Shown in pieces: positions 11,140 to 22,324 of a stretch of 64,000 bases of DNA (positions are counted from its first letter, which is position 1; every line of letters starts with the position of its first letter). The translations under genes were made by a program, and so were the position numbers. The notes beneath the pieces were generated by a model. The model ran no database searches. It was not told where the DNA came from and was given only the letters and a program-made list of their open reading frames with translations. Location of the stretch: NCBI GenBank assembly GCA_035048495.1, contig CM068547.1, forward strand, positions 34,852,502 through 34,916,501, in the 5' to 3' direction. Source of the stretch: Euptelea pleiosperma (taxonomy: Eukaryota; Streptophyta; Magnoliopsida; Ranunculales; Eupteleaceae).

Positions 11140-12903
11140 GATGAGGTTTACTCTATCTTCAAACAGTTTCACAAAATAGTTCTCACTCAGTTTGGAACAT
11201 GCATCAAAACTCTTCGATCTGATCAAGGCGGAGAGTACATGTATGGGGGTCTGCAGATGTACTTGGCCGAACATGGCATTGAACATCAAAATTCATGTGC
11301 CTTCACTCCACAACAGAATAGCGTTGCCGAGCGGAAAAATAGACACTTGTTGGAAGTGGCTCGTGCCCTTCTGTTGTGGCACCATGTTCCTAAAACATAT
11401 TGGTCTGATGCAGTTCTCCTTGCCGCTCACTTAATCAATCGTATGCCATCTCACTCTCTCCAATTTCGTACTCCGTACCACTTGCTGCGTCCTGAGAGTC
11501 CTCCTTTTCTGGTTTCCCCAAAGATCTTCGGCTGCGTCTGTTATGTTCACATCCTTGGTCCGAATCGCACCAAGTTGGATCCAAAAGCCTTGAAGTGTGT
11601 CTTTTTGGGTTACTCTTCGACCCATAAAGGCTATAAATGTTTCCATCCCCCCTCTCGTAAGCGGTTCATCACCATGGATGTCACCTTTTTGGAGTCGGCC
11701 TCTTATTTTCCCAGTAATACTCCTGCCTTTCTTCAGGGGGAGCATCTTAGTCGTGAGGAAAGGCATGTCTCATCTGATCCTGTTTCTCTGCCATTGGCTA
11801 TGGATGCTCTTGACAATGGTCCTAATCCGACCATGATTGACACTATTGACAGGGGTACTGACAAGCAGGGGGAGCTGCAGGTGTACTCAAGGCGTCGTCT
11901 GACAGGGAAACAGATTACCACTGAACTCCAGGGCCAACAGTCATCCTCAGAGGATCTAGGTAACCCTACTTCTAACTTTGTTCCTTCCTCTTCTTGTGAT
12001 AGTGGCTCTGACCTTCCTATTGCTCTTAGGAAGGGGAAGAGATCTTGTACCCAACATCCAATTGCTAATTTTGTTTCGTATGATAATCTATCTCCGTCAT
12101 ACAAATCCTTTGTTACCTCGTTATCCTCTGTTGCTCTTCCTTCATCTGTAACAGAAGCTCTGAAGCATCCTAGGTGGAAAGAAGCAATGTATGAAGAGAT
12201 GAATGCGTTAAAAAAAAATAGCACGTGGGAGTTCGTAGACTTGCCAAGAGGCAAGAAACCCATTGAATGCAAATGGGTTTACACTGTGAAATGCAAGCCT
12301 GATGGTTCAGTGGATCGGTACAAGGCAAGATTGGTGGCAAAAGGCTACTCTCAGACTTATGGGATAGACTACAAGGAGACATTTGCTCCTGTAGCTAAGC
12401 TCAATTCCATCAGGGTTATCCTTTCCCTTGCCGCAAATCAGTCTTGGCCACTATTTCAGCTCGACGTCAAGAATGCTTTCCTTCATGGGGATCTTAAGGA
12501 AGAAGTGTATATGCTGCCCCCTCCTGGCTTTCAACTTTCTGGGGATGAACAGAAAGTATGCATGCTTCAGAAAACTTTGTATGGCTTGAAACAATCACCG
12601 AGAGCGTGGTTCGAGCGCTTTAGTGGGGCAGTCAAACGAATGGGGTATAGTCAGAGTCAAGCTGATCATACTTTGTTCATCAGACGTGACAGGGAGGCTA
12701 TGACGGTTTTGATTGTATATGTCGACGATATCATTGTTACGGGTAATTGTATTGCAGAAATAACCCGGTTGAAGGAGTTCTTGGCTTTGGAATTTGAGAT
12801 CAAGGATCTGGGTACATTGAAGTACTTTCTGGGGATAGAAGTTGCGAGATCCAATAAAGGAATCTTCATCTCACAAAGAAAATATGTGTTGGACCTGCTG
12901 TAG
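11140..12903 (+). pseudogene. Copia integrase core and reverse transcriptase
   Basis: The frame continues from the protease. Integrase Asp655 (LRSDQGGEYM) and Glu691 (VAERKNRHL) complete a D-62-D-35-E triad with Asp592. The GKRSCTQHPIANFVSY linker leads into RT: WVYTVKCKPDGSVDRYKARL, LVAKGYSQTYGIDYKETFAP, QLDVKNAFLHGDLKEEVYM, YGLKQSPRAW, and the catalytic YVDD at 12718-12729 (residues 1154-1157). A TAG at 12901-12903 interrupts just after RKYVLDLL. Confidence 0.92.
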
Positions 12904-13674
12904 GATACTGGTATGCTAGGGGCTCGACCCGTTGACACACCCATTGAGGCAAATCATAGACTTGATGGTCAGTCAGGGGAGTCTCTAGAGGATGTGAGTA
13001 GCTTTCAGCGATTGGTGGAGAGACTTATATACCTAGCTCATACTCGCCCCGATATTGCATATGCGGTGAGTGTAGTTAGCCAATACATGCATTCCCCCCG
13101 TACTACACATTTGGAAGCCGCATACAGGATTTTGCGGTACTTAAAATCTTCCCCAGGCCGTGGCTTACTATTCAGCCATCAGGGCCACATGCGTGTCGAG
13201 GGTTTCACAGATGTTGATTGGGCAGGAGCCCAAGATGATAGGCGCTCTACATCAGGATATTGTACTTTTGTGGGAGGAAATTTGGTTACATGGCGAAGTA
13301 AAAAACAACAGGTTGTTGCACGTTCGAGTGCCGAAGCTGAGTTCCGATCAATGGCCCATGGGGTCTGTGAGTTACTGTGGCTTAAACTATTACTTGGAGA
13401 ACTCGGTTTCCCCGTAGAAGGGTCCATGTCATTATACTGTGACAACAAGGCGGCGATAAGTATTGCCCACAACCCAGTTCAACATGACAGGACCAAACAC
13501 ATCGAGGTGGACCGTCACTTTATTCGTGAAAAAGTGACATCGGGAGTGATCTGCACACCCTTCGTTCCTACATCTGATCAACTAGCAGACATTCTTACGA
13601 AAGGCGTTGCAGCAGCTCCGTTTACCGAGTGCTTGAGCAAGTTGGGCATGATTGATATCTACGTCCCAACTTGA
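12904..13674 (+). pseudogene. Copia RNase H and C-terminus
   Basis: Same frame, ending at TGA 13672-13674. It shows RPDIAYAVSVVSQYMHSPR, then the RNase H blocks: GFTDVDWAGAQDDRRSTSGY, VARSSAEAEFRSMA (catalytic Glu), and LYCDNKAAISIAHNPV with Asp1395. The end is HFIREKVTSGVICTPFVPT, QLADILTKG, IDIYVPT, the usual copia terminus. The polypurine tract follows immediately. Confidence 0.92.
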
Positions 13675-13681
13675 GGGGGAG
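13673..13681 (+). promoter_or_regulatory. Polypurine tract
   Basis: GAGGGGGAG immediately precedes the 3' LTR and overlaps the stop codon of the polyprotein. It would prime plus-strand DNA synthesis. Confidence 0.9.
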
Positions 13682-13872
13682 TGTTGAAGGACCTCTCTAT
13701 TATTATAGATTGTTTAGTGTCTTTATAGTTTTATTTTCTTACTTATGTAAGGGCCCACACTTATTAATATAAATAAGATTCATTGGGGTGTGTGTAGGGT
13801 TAACACACGTAACCCCTCTCTTCTCTCTTCTCTTTCCTCTTTCCCTCTGCAGTACAAGACTTGATTTCAACT
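13682..13872 (+). repeat. Copia 3' LTR
   Basis: 191 bp, beginning TGTTGAAGG and ending TTCAACT. It is followed by CAAAC (13873-13877), the second TSD copy, after which LINE ORF2 resumes in frame. Confidence 0.95.
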
Positions 13873-15342
13873 CAAACACCCCACTTCACCCACCCCAAAT
13901 ACTTCACTTTTAGCAAGGTTAACTCGAAGTCCAGAAACCACTTCGAAACACCTAAGGATCCTTCTCAAAACTTGGGCTTGCACCGTAAAAGCGTCCAAAA
14001 AGAATATGGTATCGTCAGCAAACTGCAGGTGAGAAATGGAGGGGCCGTCCTCTCCTGCCTTGAAACATACCAAAAGGCCTCCGTCAACCGCCTTAGAGGC
14101 CATCCGGCTCAATGCTTCGGCCGCAATAAGAAACAGGTAAGGAGATAACGGATCCCCTGGATGCAAACCCCTAGTGCTCTTAAAAAAACCTGCTGGGGCT
14201 TCGTTGATTAAAATCGAGAAGCGAGCAGTTGATATGCATGTGTGGACCCATCTCCTCCAACGTGTGCCAAAACCCATACGACCCATCAAATAATCGAGGA
14301 AGGACCAACTGACGTGGTCATAGGCCTTTCCCAAATCCACTTTAAAAATGATCCCCGGAAGGCCTGCTCGTAATCTGGAATCGATGATCTCATTCGCTAC
14401 CAGAACCCCATCCAGAATCTGGCGCCCACTGACAAAAGCTCCCTGGAAAGATGAGATAATCTGACCCAGCACCCTCCTCACTCTATAAGCCAAGACCTTG
14501 GCTATGATTTTATAGGTGTTGCCTATCAAACTAATGGGACGGAAGTCAGCTAGGGATTCCGCTCCGTCTGTTTTAGGAATCAAGGAGATGAAAGTGGTAT
14601 TGGCTCTCCACTCTAGCGACGACTCCTGGTAGAAATCCTCCACGACACGCATAAAGTCATGACCCACTATCGCCCAGCAACGAGAAAAGAAAGCTAGGGG
14701 AAACCCATCCGGACCTGGCACCTTCTCACCCCCCAAGAATTTGATGGCCTCTAGCACTTCCTCCTCATTAATGGGTCTTTCCAACCAATTGCTCTGATCC
14801 TCCTCAAGCTTGTCAAAGTCAAGCCCATCCAACTTAGGTCTCAGCTTAGCCGTCTCTAAGTAGAGATTGGAATAATAGGACACAGTGGCCTCTCTAATAA
14901 TGTTCTCCTCTTCGACGATTTCACCGTCCACCCGAATCTTGGAAATAGAGTTCGCTCTCCTCCTAGCATTGGCGATCCTGTGGAAGTACTTAGTATTTCT
15001 GTCCCCATCTTTAAGCCAAGTCGCCCTAGATTTTTGTCTCCAACTAATTTCCTCCAACCTACCGAGAGACAAATAATCCTTCTTCAGCTTGATCCTGTTG
15101 TTAAAGTCCTCAATGGATAAAGGCTCATCCTCCTCCAACCTGTCGATCCGAGCTATCTCCTCTAACACTTTCCCCAGTTTTTTGTCGACTCTACCAAAAA
15201 CCTCCTCATTCCACGCCTTCAGATTCTTTTTGAGACCGTTGAGCTTACTCTAGAAAACATAGCCTGCTCTCCCGGATGCCCCCATAAATCTCCACCAAGA
15301 CTCCACCTTGCTAACGAAAGTTGGGTCTTCCATCCACATGAG
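13873..15342 (-). pseudogene. LINE ORF2 reverse transcriptase
   Basis: The open part runs from about 15168 down to the copia junction. RT blocks are in order: AIKFLGGEKVPGPDGFPLAF, FISLIPKTDGAESLADFRPI, SLIGNTYKIIAKVLAYRV, FQGAFVSGRQILDGVLVANE, KVDLGKAYDHVSWSFLDYLM, GLHPGDPLSPYLFLIAAEAL, and catalytic FADD in LQFADDTIFF. The canonical KVDLSKAYD serine is a glycine here. Two TAG stops, at 15343-15345 and 15250-15252 (the second where a tryptophan is usual), sit between endonuclease and RT. Confidence 0.93.
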
Positions 15343-16074
15343 CTAGAACCGAAAAGGGGAGGCCTTCCTACTAATGCCCCCACACTCAAGAAGGATTGGG
15401 CAATGGTCGGATGTCGGGTTGGGGATAGCCGACTGAGTAACCTCTGGATAACGAACCTCCCAGCTGCTAGAGACGAGAAATCTATCCAACCTACACAAGG
15501 TAGGTTGCTCTTGATGGTTCAACCATGTGAACTTGGCGCCGGCAAGAGGAAGATCCACCAACTCATTTCTATCCACAAACTCAGAAAAATCCCTCATACT
15601 TGTCATGATTCTGCTACTGTTGCCCCCTCTCTTCTCATTAGAAAATCTGATAACATTGAAATCCCCCCCGATAAACCAAGGGTGATTCCACATACCATGA
15701 ACTCCATCCAATTCATCCCAAAAGTTACTCCTTAAGACTCTTTGGGGCCATACACACCCGAGAAAACCCACAAGAAATCATCCTCGACATTCCTGCAAAG
15801 GATGGAAACAGAGAATTCGCCTAATAAAGCATCTTCCATTTTCAAAATTTCTGGATCCCAGACCACCAGCCGTTCCAACAGCTGGAATGGCTTTCCACCC
15901 GTACCCACAATGGCCACAAATCTCAAAGACAGTAAAATCTTTCATGTCATCTAACTTGGTCTCCTGAATCACTAGCAAATTAGGCTTCCATCTGCTGATC
16001 AATCTCCGGACTGACGATCTCTTATCCTTACTACCAAGCCCTCTCACATTCCATGAAAGAATGTTGAGCTTCAT
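15343..16074 (-). pseudogene. LINE ORF2 endonuclease domain
   Basis: Start codon at 16074: MKLNILSWNVRGLG, the standard N-terminus of plant L1 ORF2. Apurinic-like endonuclease motifs follow: LLVIQETKL, GVYGP, FIGGDFNVIRF, TWLNHQEQPTLCRLDRFLVS and SDHCPILL. Frameshifts near 15860 and 15770 shift the middle third and then restore the original frame. The domain would nick the target DNA for target-primed reverse transcription. Confidence 0.92.
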
Positions 16075-16881
16075 CTATACCTGTGGAGAACCCTTGGTGT
16101 TCTGTTCCTGCGTCTCTCTTGAGTTTTCCCATCGTAGTTGACGTTGCTGACCAAATTGCTTAATTCCTTCTTACCCTTCCCTTTAGATCTCTTAGACCTA
16201 TTTCCTTTAGGAATCTCCCCTTCTGGTTCGCTGGCCCCGTAGAGAAGGTTTGGTGATCTGACCCTCTCCCTAGCACCCAAGTTAGAAAGAGAGTTTTCCT
16301 GACCCTCCTCTAGTCCCGCCTCAGATGTACCAATAGGAGTTCAATCCTTACTAGAAAAATCATCCTGACTGAATAACATTCTAGCCTCCTCCTCCTGTCC
16401 TTCCAAAGAAACCCCTATAAACTTACTAAATTTGATAATACGCCCCGTGGACCAGTTGCCATCCTCTTCAGAAAGCCAAGAGGGTGAAGCCGGAGGCGTT
16501 CCCTCAATCGTTCGCAGCAGAGGACGTGCACCTGGGATAGGAGACCGACTCAAACAGTCGCCGTCGGGATGTCCCAACTCCCCTACCGTTTCCCCTTCCG
16601 ATAGGTTCTCCTCCGACGAGCCTACACTCTCCCTGCTAGATACAGCATAAGAGGATCCCTTAGAATAGTCATAGTCCACCAATCGAACTTCTCACAGGAT
16701 GTCAACCAACGATGAGGGGGCGCAACTTCCCCAATGAAGACCGCTGCTGCCATGTGAGGTTACCAGAGTATCCATCTCCGCTAACGCTCTATTAGGAGGA
16801 GGATCCCAACCAGACCCTCTCACTTCCCCAAGGTGTGGACGACTATCTCTGTCGCCAACGGAACCTCCCTCCAAATCAGTC
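16071..16881 (-). pseudogene. LINE ORF1 C-terminal part
   Basis: A serine/glutamate-rich, then lysine/arginine-rich tail in one frame broken by stops: SSRESVGSSEENLSEGETVG, WSTGRIIKFSKFIGVSLEGQ, and the basic PKGNRSKRSKGKGKKELSNL. It ends with TAG overlapping the ATG of ORF2 at 16071-16074. A basic tail fits an RNA-binding ORF1 protein. Its link to the N-terminal part is disrupted by a duplication at 16882-17203. Confidence 0.7.
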
Positions 16882-17203
16882 CTTCGTTCGAGATCTTCAC
16901 CATAAGTTGGGTTAGCCTAAATAAATACAGGTGATACAGGGGAAAATTGATGGTGTAAAGCAGATGGAATGGGATGGTGTACCCGTTGAGAATCGACCGT
17001 CAAAGGAGTAACCATAGCATATTCAACGGGGCTGATAGCATGCTTCGTTTGAGATCTTCACCATAAGTTGGGTTAGCCTGAATAAATACAGGTGATACAG
17101 GGGAAAATTGATGGTGTAAAGCAGATGGAATGGGATGGTGTACCCGCTGAGAATCGACCGTCAAAGGAGTAACCATAGCATATTCAACGGGGCTGATAGC
17201 ATG
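16882..17203. repeat. 161-bp tandem duplication inside LINE ORF1
   Basis: 16882-17042 is repeated at 17043-17203, starting CTTCGTTCGAGATCTTCACC in the first copy and CTTCGTTTGAGATCTTCACC in the second. I spot only three differences, so it is recent relative to the LINE. Because 161 is not a multiple of three, it shifts the ORF1 frame. Confidence 0.92.
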
Positions 17204-17634
17204 CTTCGCAGCCACACGAACTCTAAACCCCCCAACACCCTAACCTATTACATATCGCACGTCGGATAGGCCAGATGCCTCTGGATTGCCACGTGGCAGT
17301 CTCTTACCAGCCACGAGGACGCCCGATTCGTTTGTCGGCATTTCACCATCTTCCCGCCCGATTCTGACCGATGTAACCTTTCGCCTGTCACGTGCGAACA
17401 ACCCCCCCTCTCCCAGTTAGACACCTATCCCTCCATCACTTCCTTCCCCAGGGAGTACGACACTCTAAACCGATCGGCTGCCTCCACGTGTTCTTCCTTT
17501 CTGCCCTCTCCTTGTACAGCTACAGGAGTCGATTTGAATTCGTTAACCGGATTGAAATCACCGCTGATGTCCGAACCTTTGTATATGGAATGACCCACTC
17601 CTCGTACCCCTCGATGTTGGGGTCCACCTGGCTC

Positions 17635-18369
17635 TCATCTCGTCGGGTCCTGCTCCACCGCCTCACGAATCATGCCACGTGTAAAGCTAGGTACCAACAG
17701 ATCTCCTCCATGCTCCCCGCTCTGGTTCGGCAATGGACGGAAAAAATGGGAAGCCTTCTTCCTCGAGTCCTCAACATCGATAAGGATGGGAAATAGAACT
17801 CCCCTGTCATACAAGTTCACAGATCTTGGAATGCAACGTAGACCTTCGGCAGCCAGTCTCAGACGGATGGGACCCAAATTTTCCGACAACCTTCCAGCAT
17901 TCTCAATTTCCTTCAAGTTACCCCATGTGCTGGCAATTGCCTCAACTATGTTGCGATTCCACAGATGGAAGGGAACGCCTCGGAGTAAAATCCACCTTTC
18001 CTTAATGAGTGATTCAGCATGGAAGGTGTGTACAGAAGGCCACCATCGATGGAAGCTAACCGCACCTGACTCCAAATCTAACGGAACCCTCCTGCAGATG
18101 GTCAACGCCACATTTTCGGACCCTACGAAAAACACAAATCTTCCCTCTCCAAACTCCATCAGCTTCCGGACTCGAAAGTGATTAAGATAGCCCAACAACA
18201 CTTTCTTGATCTCAGCGATGGGGAGGCCGCAACCCAGCACGTCGCAGACCACCGCCTGGCACCATTTTCCGAAACACCCGACCGCCTTATCATAGCATGT
18301 GGAGATGCATGCCTCACCACCAATCCTAACAACCTTAATAGAAACCTCACCCGCTTTCCTATTCACCAA
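17635..18369 (-). pseudogene. LINE ORF1 N-terminal (DUF4283-like) domain
   Basis: An open stretch of 244 codons with VLLGYLNHFRVRKLMEFGEG, PSVHTFHAESLIKERWILLR, GVPFHLWNRNIVEAIASTWG and EGLRCIPRSVNLYDRGVLFP. This resembles the DUF4283-type domain that plant L1 ORF1 proteins use in place of the animal ORF1p fold. The frame remains open upstream of the first Met without an ATG I can support, so the true start is uncertain. The protein would coat LINE RNA. Confidence 0.75.
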
Positions 18370-18517
18370 GGATGGGAAAGAGTCAGTGGGGGAAGGGTGT
18401 GGTTGCCGACGCAGGACCTCTAGGAACGATATGTTAATGACGTATTCGAGGTTTCTCCACCCATTCTGATGTGATAGCCTTCGAGGGTGAAGATCTGAGA
18501 GGAGGATACCCCAAAAT

Positions 18518-18834
18518 GCTGTTAGAGTTTATGTAATACACCTACGTGGGTGTCTCTAAGTGGGCTGCGTCCCACTTCCCACGTGGGGCCATTTTTGGGT
18601 TTTTCACTATCCACGTGAATAGTGTCACGTGAATAGTGTTCTCCTTTGTAGGGTTTCTCCCCATCATATATATATACAATGTGTGAGGGAGAATGAATTA
18701 ACAATTCATTCTCTCCTCTTCCCACAACTTCTTTCTCTAACCCTAATCTCTGTCTCCACCTTCTGCCTCCATTACACTTTTTTCCCTCTTCTATCTACAA
18801 CCTTCATCTACTGGTTACAACCTTATTTACAACA
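18518..18834 (+). repeat. Plus-oriented LTR of the inverted copia
   Basis: 317 bp, TGTTAGAG to TTACAACA, followed by the primer site TGGTATCAGAGC at 18835-18846. It has repeated CACGTGAATAGTG units containing the G-box core CACGTG, and a TATATATATA stretch near 18668. It differs from the minus-oriented LTR by several substitutions and small indels. Confidence 0.9.
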
Positions 18835-19221
18835 TGGTATCAGAGCATGGTAGCTCTAGGGCATGTGTCTTTGTTCCCTAGAGACTCCATTCCAATCTAA
18901 GACGGTTATATGAGCATCCGGAGCAGAGGAGAACTTTTGAAGAAATCGCAGAGATCATTCTTGCGCTATCCAGGGATTAATCCTGAGGCAAAACACCATA
19001 GGCTCTTATTTCCTGGTTAGTTTTTTCCCTCAGCCATATCAAAGATCCAATTTGTCTTCTTCTCAAGCTTATTCAGCGTTTTTCCGGCCAACATGTTTTT
19101 CGAGAAATTTTGGGTTTTTGTGATATTCGTGTAACAGCAGGCCCCTCTGACCTTGCCGCCCTCTTCAGTACTGCTCGTGGAATAGTTCGAAACTTGATTT
19201 GACAAATTATGACCATTGGTA

Positions 19222-19597
19222 GGAACATAAACCCTTTGCTGATCTAGGTTTGCATCGAGTGAAGAAGCTAGGACATGACAGTTAGGTTCTCCATAACCCA
19301 AATCCGATGAGATTTGTCCTTCGGATCTGGTTCTTTAGTAGCACATGTCAGATACTCACTGTAGCCACGGCCCCCAATGTACATGAGAGCGGAAGTCTTC
19401 TATTCCAGGAAGTTGGTGCCATCGAGCTTCACAGTGGTGATGCAGAGCTGAGGGTTGTGATCTCCATGAGAGCCATGAGTCACAGGACGATCCTCAGAAG
19501 AAAAGCTAGAAATCACAAATGTGGCCTCGAGGGAACTCATCGAAGTATGACCACCAAAAATAGCAGGTAGTGTACCGGAGGCTCCCAAAAAATCCAA
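19222..19597 (-). pseudogene. Copia gag fragment (left copy)
   Basis: Second partial gag on the minus strand, homologous to 19771-20130 (SLEATFVISSFSSEDRPVTH, LCITTVKLDGTNFLE). It is broken by a stop directly after NFLE and by frame damage, and ends near 19222 where plus-strand leader sequence takes over. This copy retains CAG where the right copy has TAG. Confidence 0.8.
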
Positions 19598-19770
19598 GCG
19601 AGGTCTAGATGATCCCTAAAGGCCCAATGAGTGGTGCGCCTAGGACAGGAGGGCCAAGAAAGGTCTGATTTTGAAAGAAAATTAAAACCCAAAAAGTAGC
19701 GATTTCAGACCCCCATCGAGGTATTCCCCCCCCATTGTTCTAGTTCATAGAGCTTGGCGAAATTGCCCAC

Positions 19771-20130
19771 CTAGGAGTATGTCTGAGATACGACATCCCA
19801 AAAATCTTTGGCCGTTAGTAAGAACATAAACCCTTTGCTGATCTGGGTTTGCATCGAGTGAAGAAGCCAGGACATGACAGTCAGGTTCTCCATAACCCAA
19901 ATCCGATGAGATTTGTCCTTCGGATCTGGTTCTTTAGTAGCACCTGTCAGATACTCACTGTAGCCATGGCCCCCAATGTACATAAGAGCGGAAGTCTTCC
20001 ATTCTAGGAAGTTGGTGCCATCGAGCTTCACAGTGGTGATGCAGAGCTAAGGGTTGTGATTTTCATGAGAGCTATGAGTCACAGGACGATCCTCAGAGGA
20101 AGAGCTAGAAATCACAAATGTGGCCTCGGG
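19771..20130 (-). pseudogene. Copia gag fragment (right copy)
   Basis: The minus-strand frame starts near 20130 (MSSPEATFVISS) and continues with LCITTVKLDGTNFLEW, YIGGHGYSEYLTGATKEPDP, VMENLTVMSWLLHSMQTQIS and GFMFLLTAKDFWDVVSQTYS. A TAG at 20047-20049 replaces the glutamine codon seen in the left copy, and another TAG lies at 19771-19773. After that only about ten more Gag residues (VGNFAKLYEL) precede the junction with the second copy near 19735. Confidence 0.85.
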
Positions 20131-20723
20131 GGAACTCATCGGAGTAGGACCACCAAAAATAGCAGGTAGTGTACCGGAGGCTCCTAGAAAACCGAATCGA
20201 AGTCTAGAGGATCCCTAAAGGCCCAATGAATGGTGCGCCTAGGACAGGAGGGCCCAGAGAGGTCTAATTTTGAAAGAAAATCAAAACCAAAAAAGTAGTG
20301 CGGGTTCGGGGTGATTTTTGGAAACTAAGGTTCCAATGGTCATAATTCGTCAAATCAAGTTTCGAACTGTTCCACGAGCAGTACTGAAGAGGGCGGCAAG
20401 GTTAGAGGGGCCTGCTGTTGCACGAATATCACAAAAGACCGAAAACCAAAAATCTCGAAAAACGTGTTGACCGGAAAAACGCTGAAGAAGCTTGAAAAGA
20501 AGACAAACTGGATCTCTGATGCGGCTGAGAGAAAAAACTAACCTGGAAATAAGAGCCTCTAGTGTTTTGCCTCAAGATTAATCCCCGGATAGCACAGGAA
20601 TGATCTTTGCGATTTCTTCAAAAGTTCTCCTCGGCTCCATATGCTCACATAACCGTCTTAGATCGGAATGGAGTCTCTAGGGGACAAAGACACATGCCCT
20701 AGAGCTACCATGCTCTGATACCA

Positions 20724-21038
20724 TGTTGTAAATAAGGTTGTAACCAGTAGATGAAGATTGTAGATAGAAGAGGGAAAAAAGTGTAATGGAGGCGGAAGGT
20801 GGAGAAGGAGATTAGGGTTAGTGAGAAGTTGTGAGAAGAGGAAAGAATAAATTGTATTGTATACATATATGATGGGGAGAAACCCTACAAAGGATAACAC
20901 TGTTCACGTGACACTATTCACGTGGTACTTCTGACACTATTCACGTGAATAGTGAAAAACCCAAAAATGGCCTCACTTGGGAAGTGGGACGCAGCCCACT
21001 AGAGACACCCACGTGGGTGTATTACATAAACTCTAACA
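20724..21038 (-). repeat. Minus-oriented LTR of the inverted copia
   Basis: 315 bp in the opposite orientation to 18518-18834, with its own primer site at 20712-20723 (minus strand). It carries three CACGTGAA-type units in the promoter-proximal part where the partner has two. Confidence 0.9.
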
Positions 21039-22044
21039 GGATATTCTTACCTCCTCTTGTGGGGACTATATGGAGATTATGTTGGACAGTTGAATGATCA
21101 ATTGAGTTGTTCACACTATAATGTTCATCATCACCAAAATTAGTTCATTCCGATATTAAGAACCATATAAAAAGTTGACTTCTAAAAAATGATTTAATTG
21201 GATGGTCCATATTTTTCAGCTATAGGTCAACTCTTCATGAGGTATTTATTCTCGGATTAAAATACTAGGTATTAGGAAATGCGTCTTTCAATTACCAATA
21301 CAACAAATAAAAACTTTATAATTTTATAGAAAAGATGTCTGGGTAGATTAATTATAAAGAGGACAGAGTTTCTACTGTCCACACATCCCTTTCCCCTATT
21401 TAGCAATCTACAGCTAAATAGGTAAATATTTAGCCTTGTGACGTTAACGGCCAGGATCTTACTTTGAAGGTACTAGAAAGAGATTACTTGTTTTTAACTT
21501 ATTATGCATATGATACAGGTCAGAATAATACTCTTACGTAGGTTTGAGACCTGCATGTGTCACATCATCTTTAAAATCACTTGTTTTAGCCATTAGGATA
21601 ATAAGCTCACAAGATAATATTCTTGTGTTGCTCTCCATACCAAGGAAGATTAGTCATTTACATTTTTGTTTGTTTAAATATAAAGAGTTCTCGGTTGAAT
21701 TTACAAAAAATTTAACTTACCAAATTATCAGTTGGCAACTAAGTGTTTCATGAATTTTATCATCAAATCAGTAAATAAGCCATGTCATAACATCATTAAG
21801 CCATCATCTTGTTAGGTAGGCTTTTCTTAAGGAGAAAAGAAATAGAAAGAAGAACCAGGAAAAAAATCCTGAGCACAGCAACTCAAAGATATTGAAGGGC
21901 TCTGCTGATACATATAACCGTCTAAGAGTCAAACAAGTCGCTGCAGTGCTGTTAGGATGGCCCAGTCACACTTTCGAAACATATCAGCCATGGTTCAAAC
22001 TTCAAAGTACACGGTATCGTTCATGGGCAATACCGAAACGTATC

Positions 22045-22131
22045 GGAAGTATCGTTCGGTTTCGGACGGAACTTCAAGAAACTGAAAAAAAATGTTAGTG
22101 CAAATTTTAGATGAAACCGAACGATACTTCC
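22045..22131. repeat. 19-bp perfect inverted repeat
   Basis: GGAAGTATCGTTCGGTTTC at 22045-22063 pairs with GAAACCGAACGATACTTCC at 22113-22131 around a 49-nt loop. It may be the core of a small palindromic transposon or simply a hairpin. No TSD was identified. Confidence 0.75.
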
Positions 22132-22324
22132 CACCACGAATTTAAACGAAATGTTACTCCCCGCCACAAAAAGGCAGATGGATATATAATTAGGACTAAT
22201 AAAATAGAGATTGCTTACCTAAAAATGAAAATTGAAATGTCTGACAGTGGAGTTACAAGCTGCAATCTCAGAGGCAAGGGAGATTGCTATCCAATTTAAA
22301 TATACGAGGATTGAACCTCTGTAG

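Larger units (their letters stand above)
8344..13872 (+). mobile_element. Ty1/copia retrotransposon inserted in the LINE
   Basis: This is a 5.53-kb element with 191-bp LTRs, a primer site, one long gag-pol frame, a polypurine tract and the 5-bp TSD CAAAC (8339-8343 and 13873-13877). The LTRs differ at only two positions (a G/A in the TTTAT(G/A)GTTTT stretch and the last base), so insertion was recent. Domain order is gag, protease, integrase, RT, RNase H, which defines copia. Four in-frame stops but no frameshift interrupt the coding region, so it is not autonomous as it stands unless stops are read through. Confidence 0.95.
6755..18517 (-). mobile_element. L1-type LINE, near full length, interrupted by a copia
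   Basis: This is a non-LTR retrotransposon on the minus strand. Its 3' end is the poly-T run at 6755-6771, preceded in the element sense by the ACCGATC tail. Working upstream come ORF2 (zf-RVT tail, RT, endonuclease) up to an ATG at 16074, and ORF1 from about 18369. Without the copia at 8344-13872 and its TSD the element is about 6.2 kb, a usual size for plant L1 elements. It is inactive: ORF2 has at least four frameshifts and two TAG stops, and ORF1 carries a 161-bp duplication and stops. The 5' limit is set only by the next insertion at 18518, and I could not find a convincing LINE TSD. Confidence 0.85.
18518..21038. mobile_element. Rearranged copia derivative with inverted LTRs
   Basis: Both outer edges are LTR 5' ends (TGTTAGAGTTTATGTAATAC at 18518 plus strand and at 21038 minus strand), so the two LTR-leader units point at each other. 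Parts: plus-strand LTR 18518-18834, primer site 18835-18846 and leader to about 19221; minus-strand gag and leader about 19222-19770; then minus-strand gag, leader, primer site and LTR 19771-21038. No protease, integrase, RT or RNase H. The flanks (AATGC and GGATA) do not match, so there is no standard TSD. Confidence 0.88.

Noticed and set aside
12170..12382. Antisense frames inside the 8.3-kb copia
   Set aside because: Shadows of the gag-pol frame, without independent motifs.
6720..18519. CCAAAATGC at 6720-6728 and 18511-18519 as the LINE TSD
   Set aside because: The left copy lies 26 bp away from the poly-T end of the LINE. A true TSD should abut the tail.
18513..21043. TSD for the inverted copia
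   Set aside because: The five bases outside each end (AATGC and GGATA) do not match.
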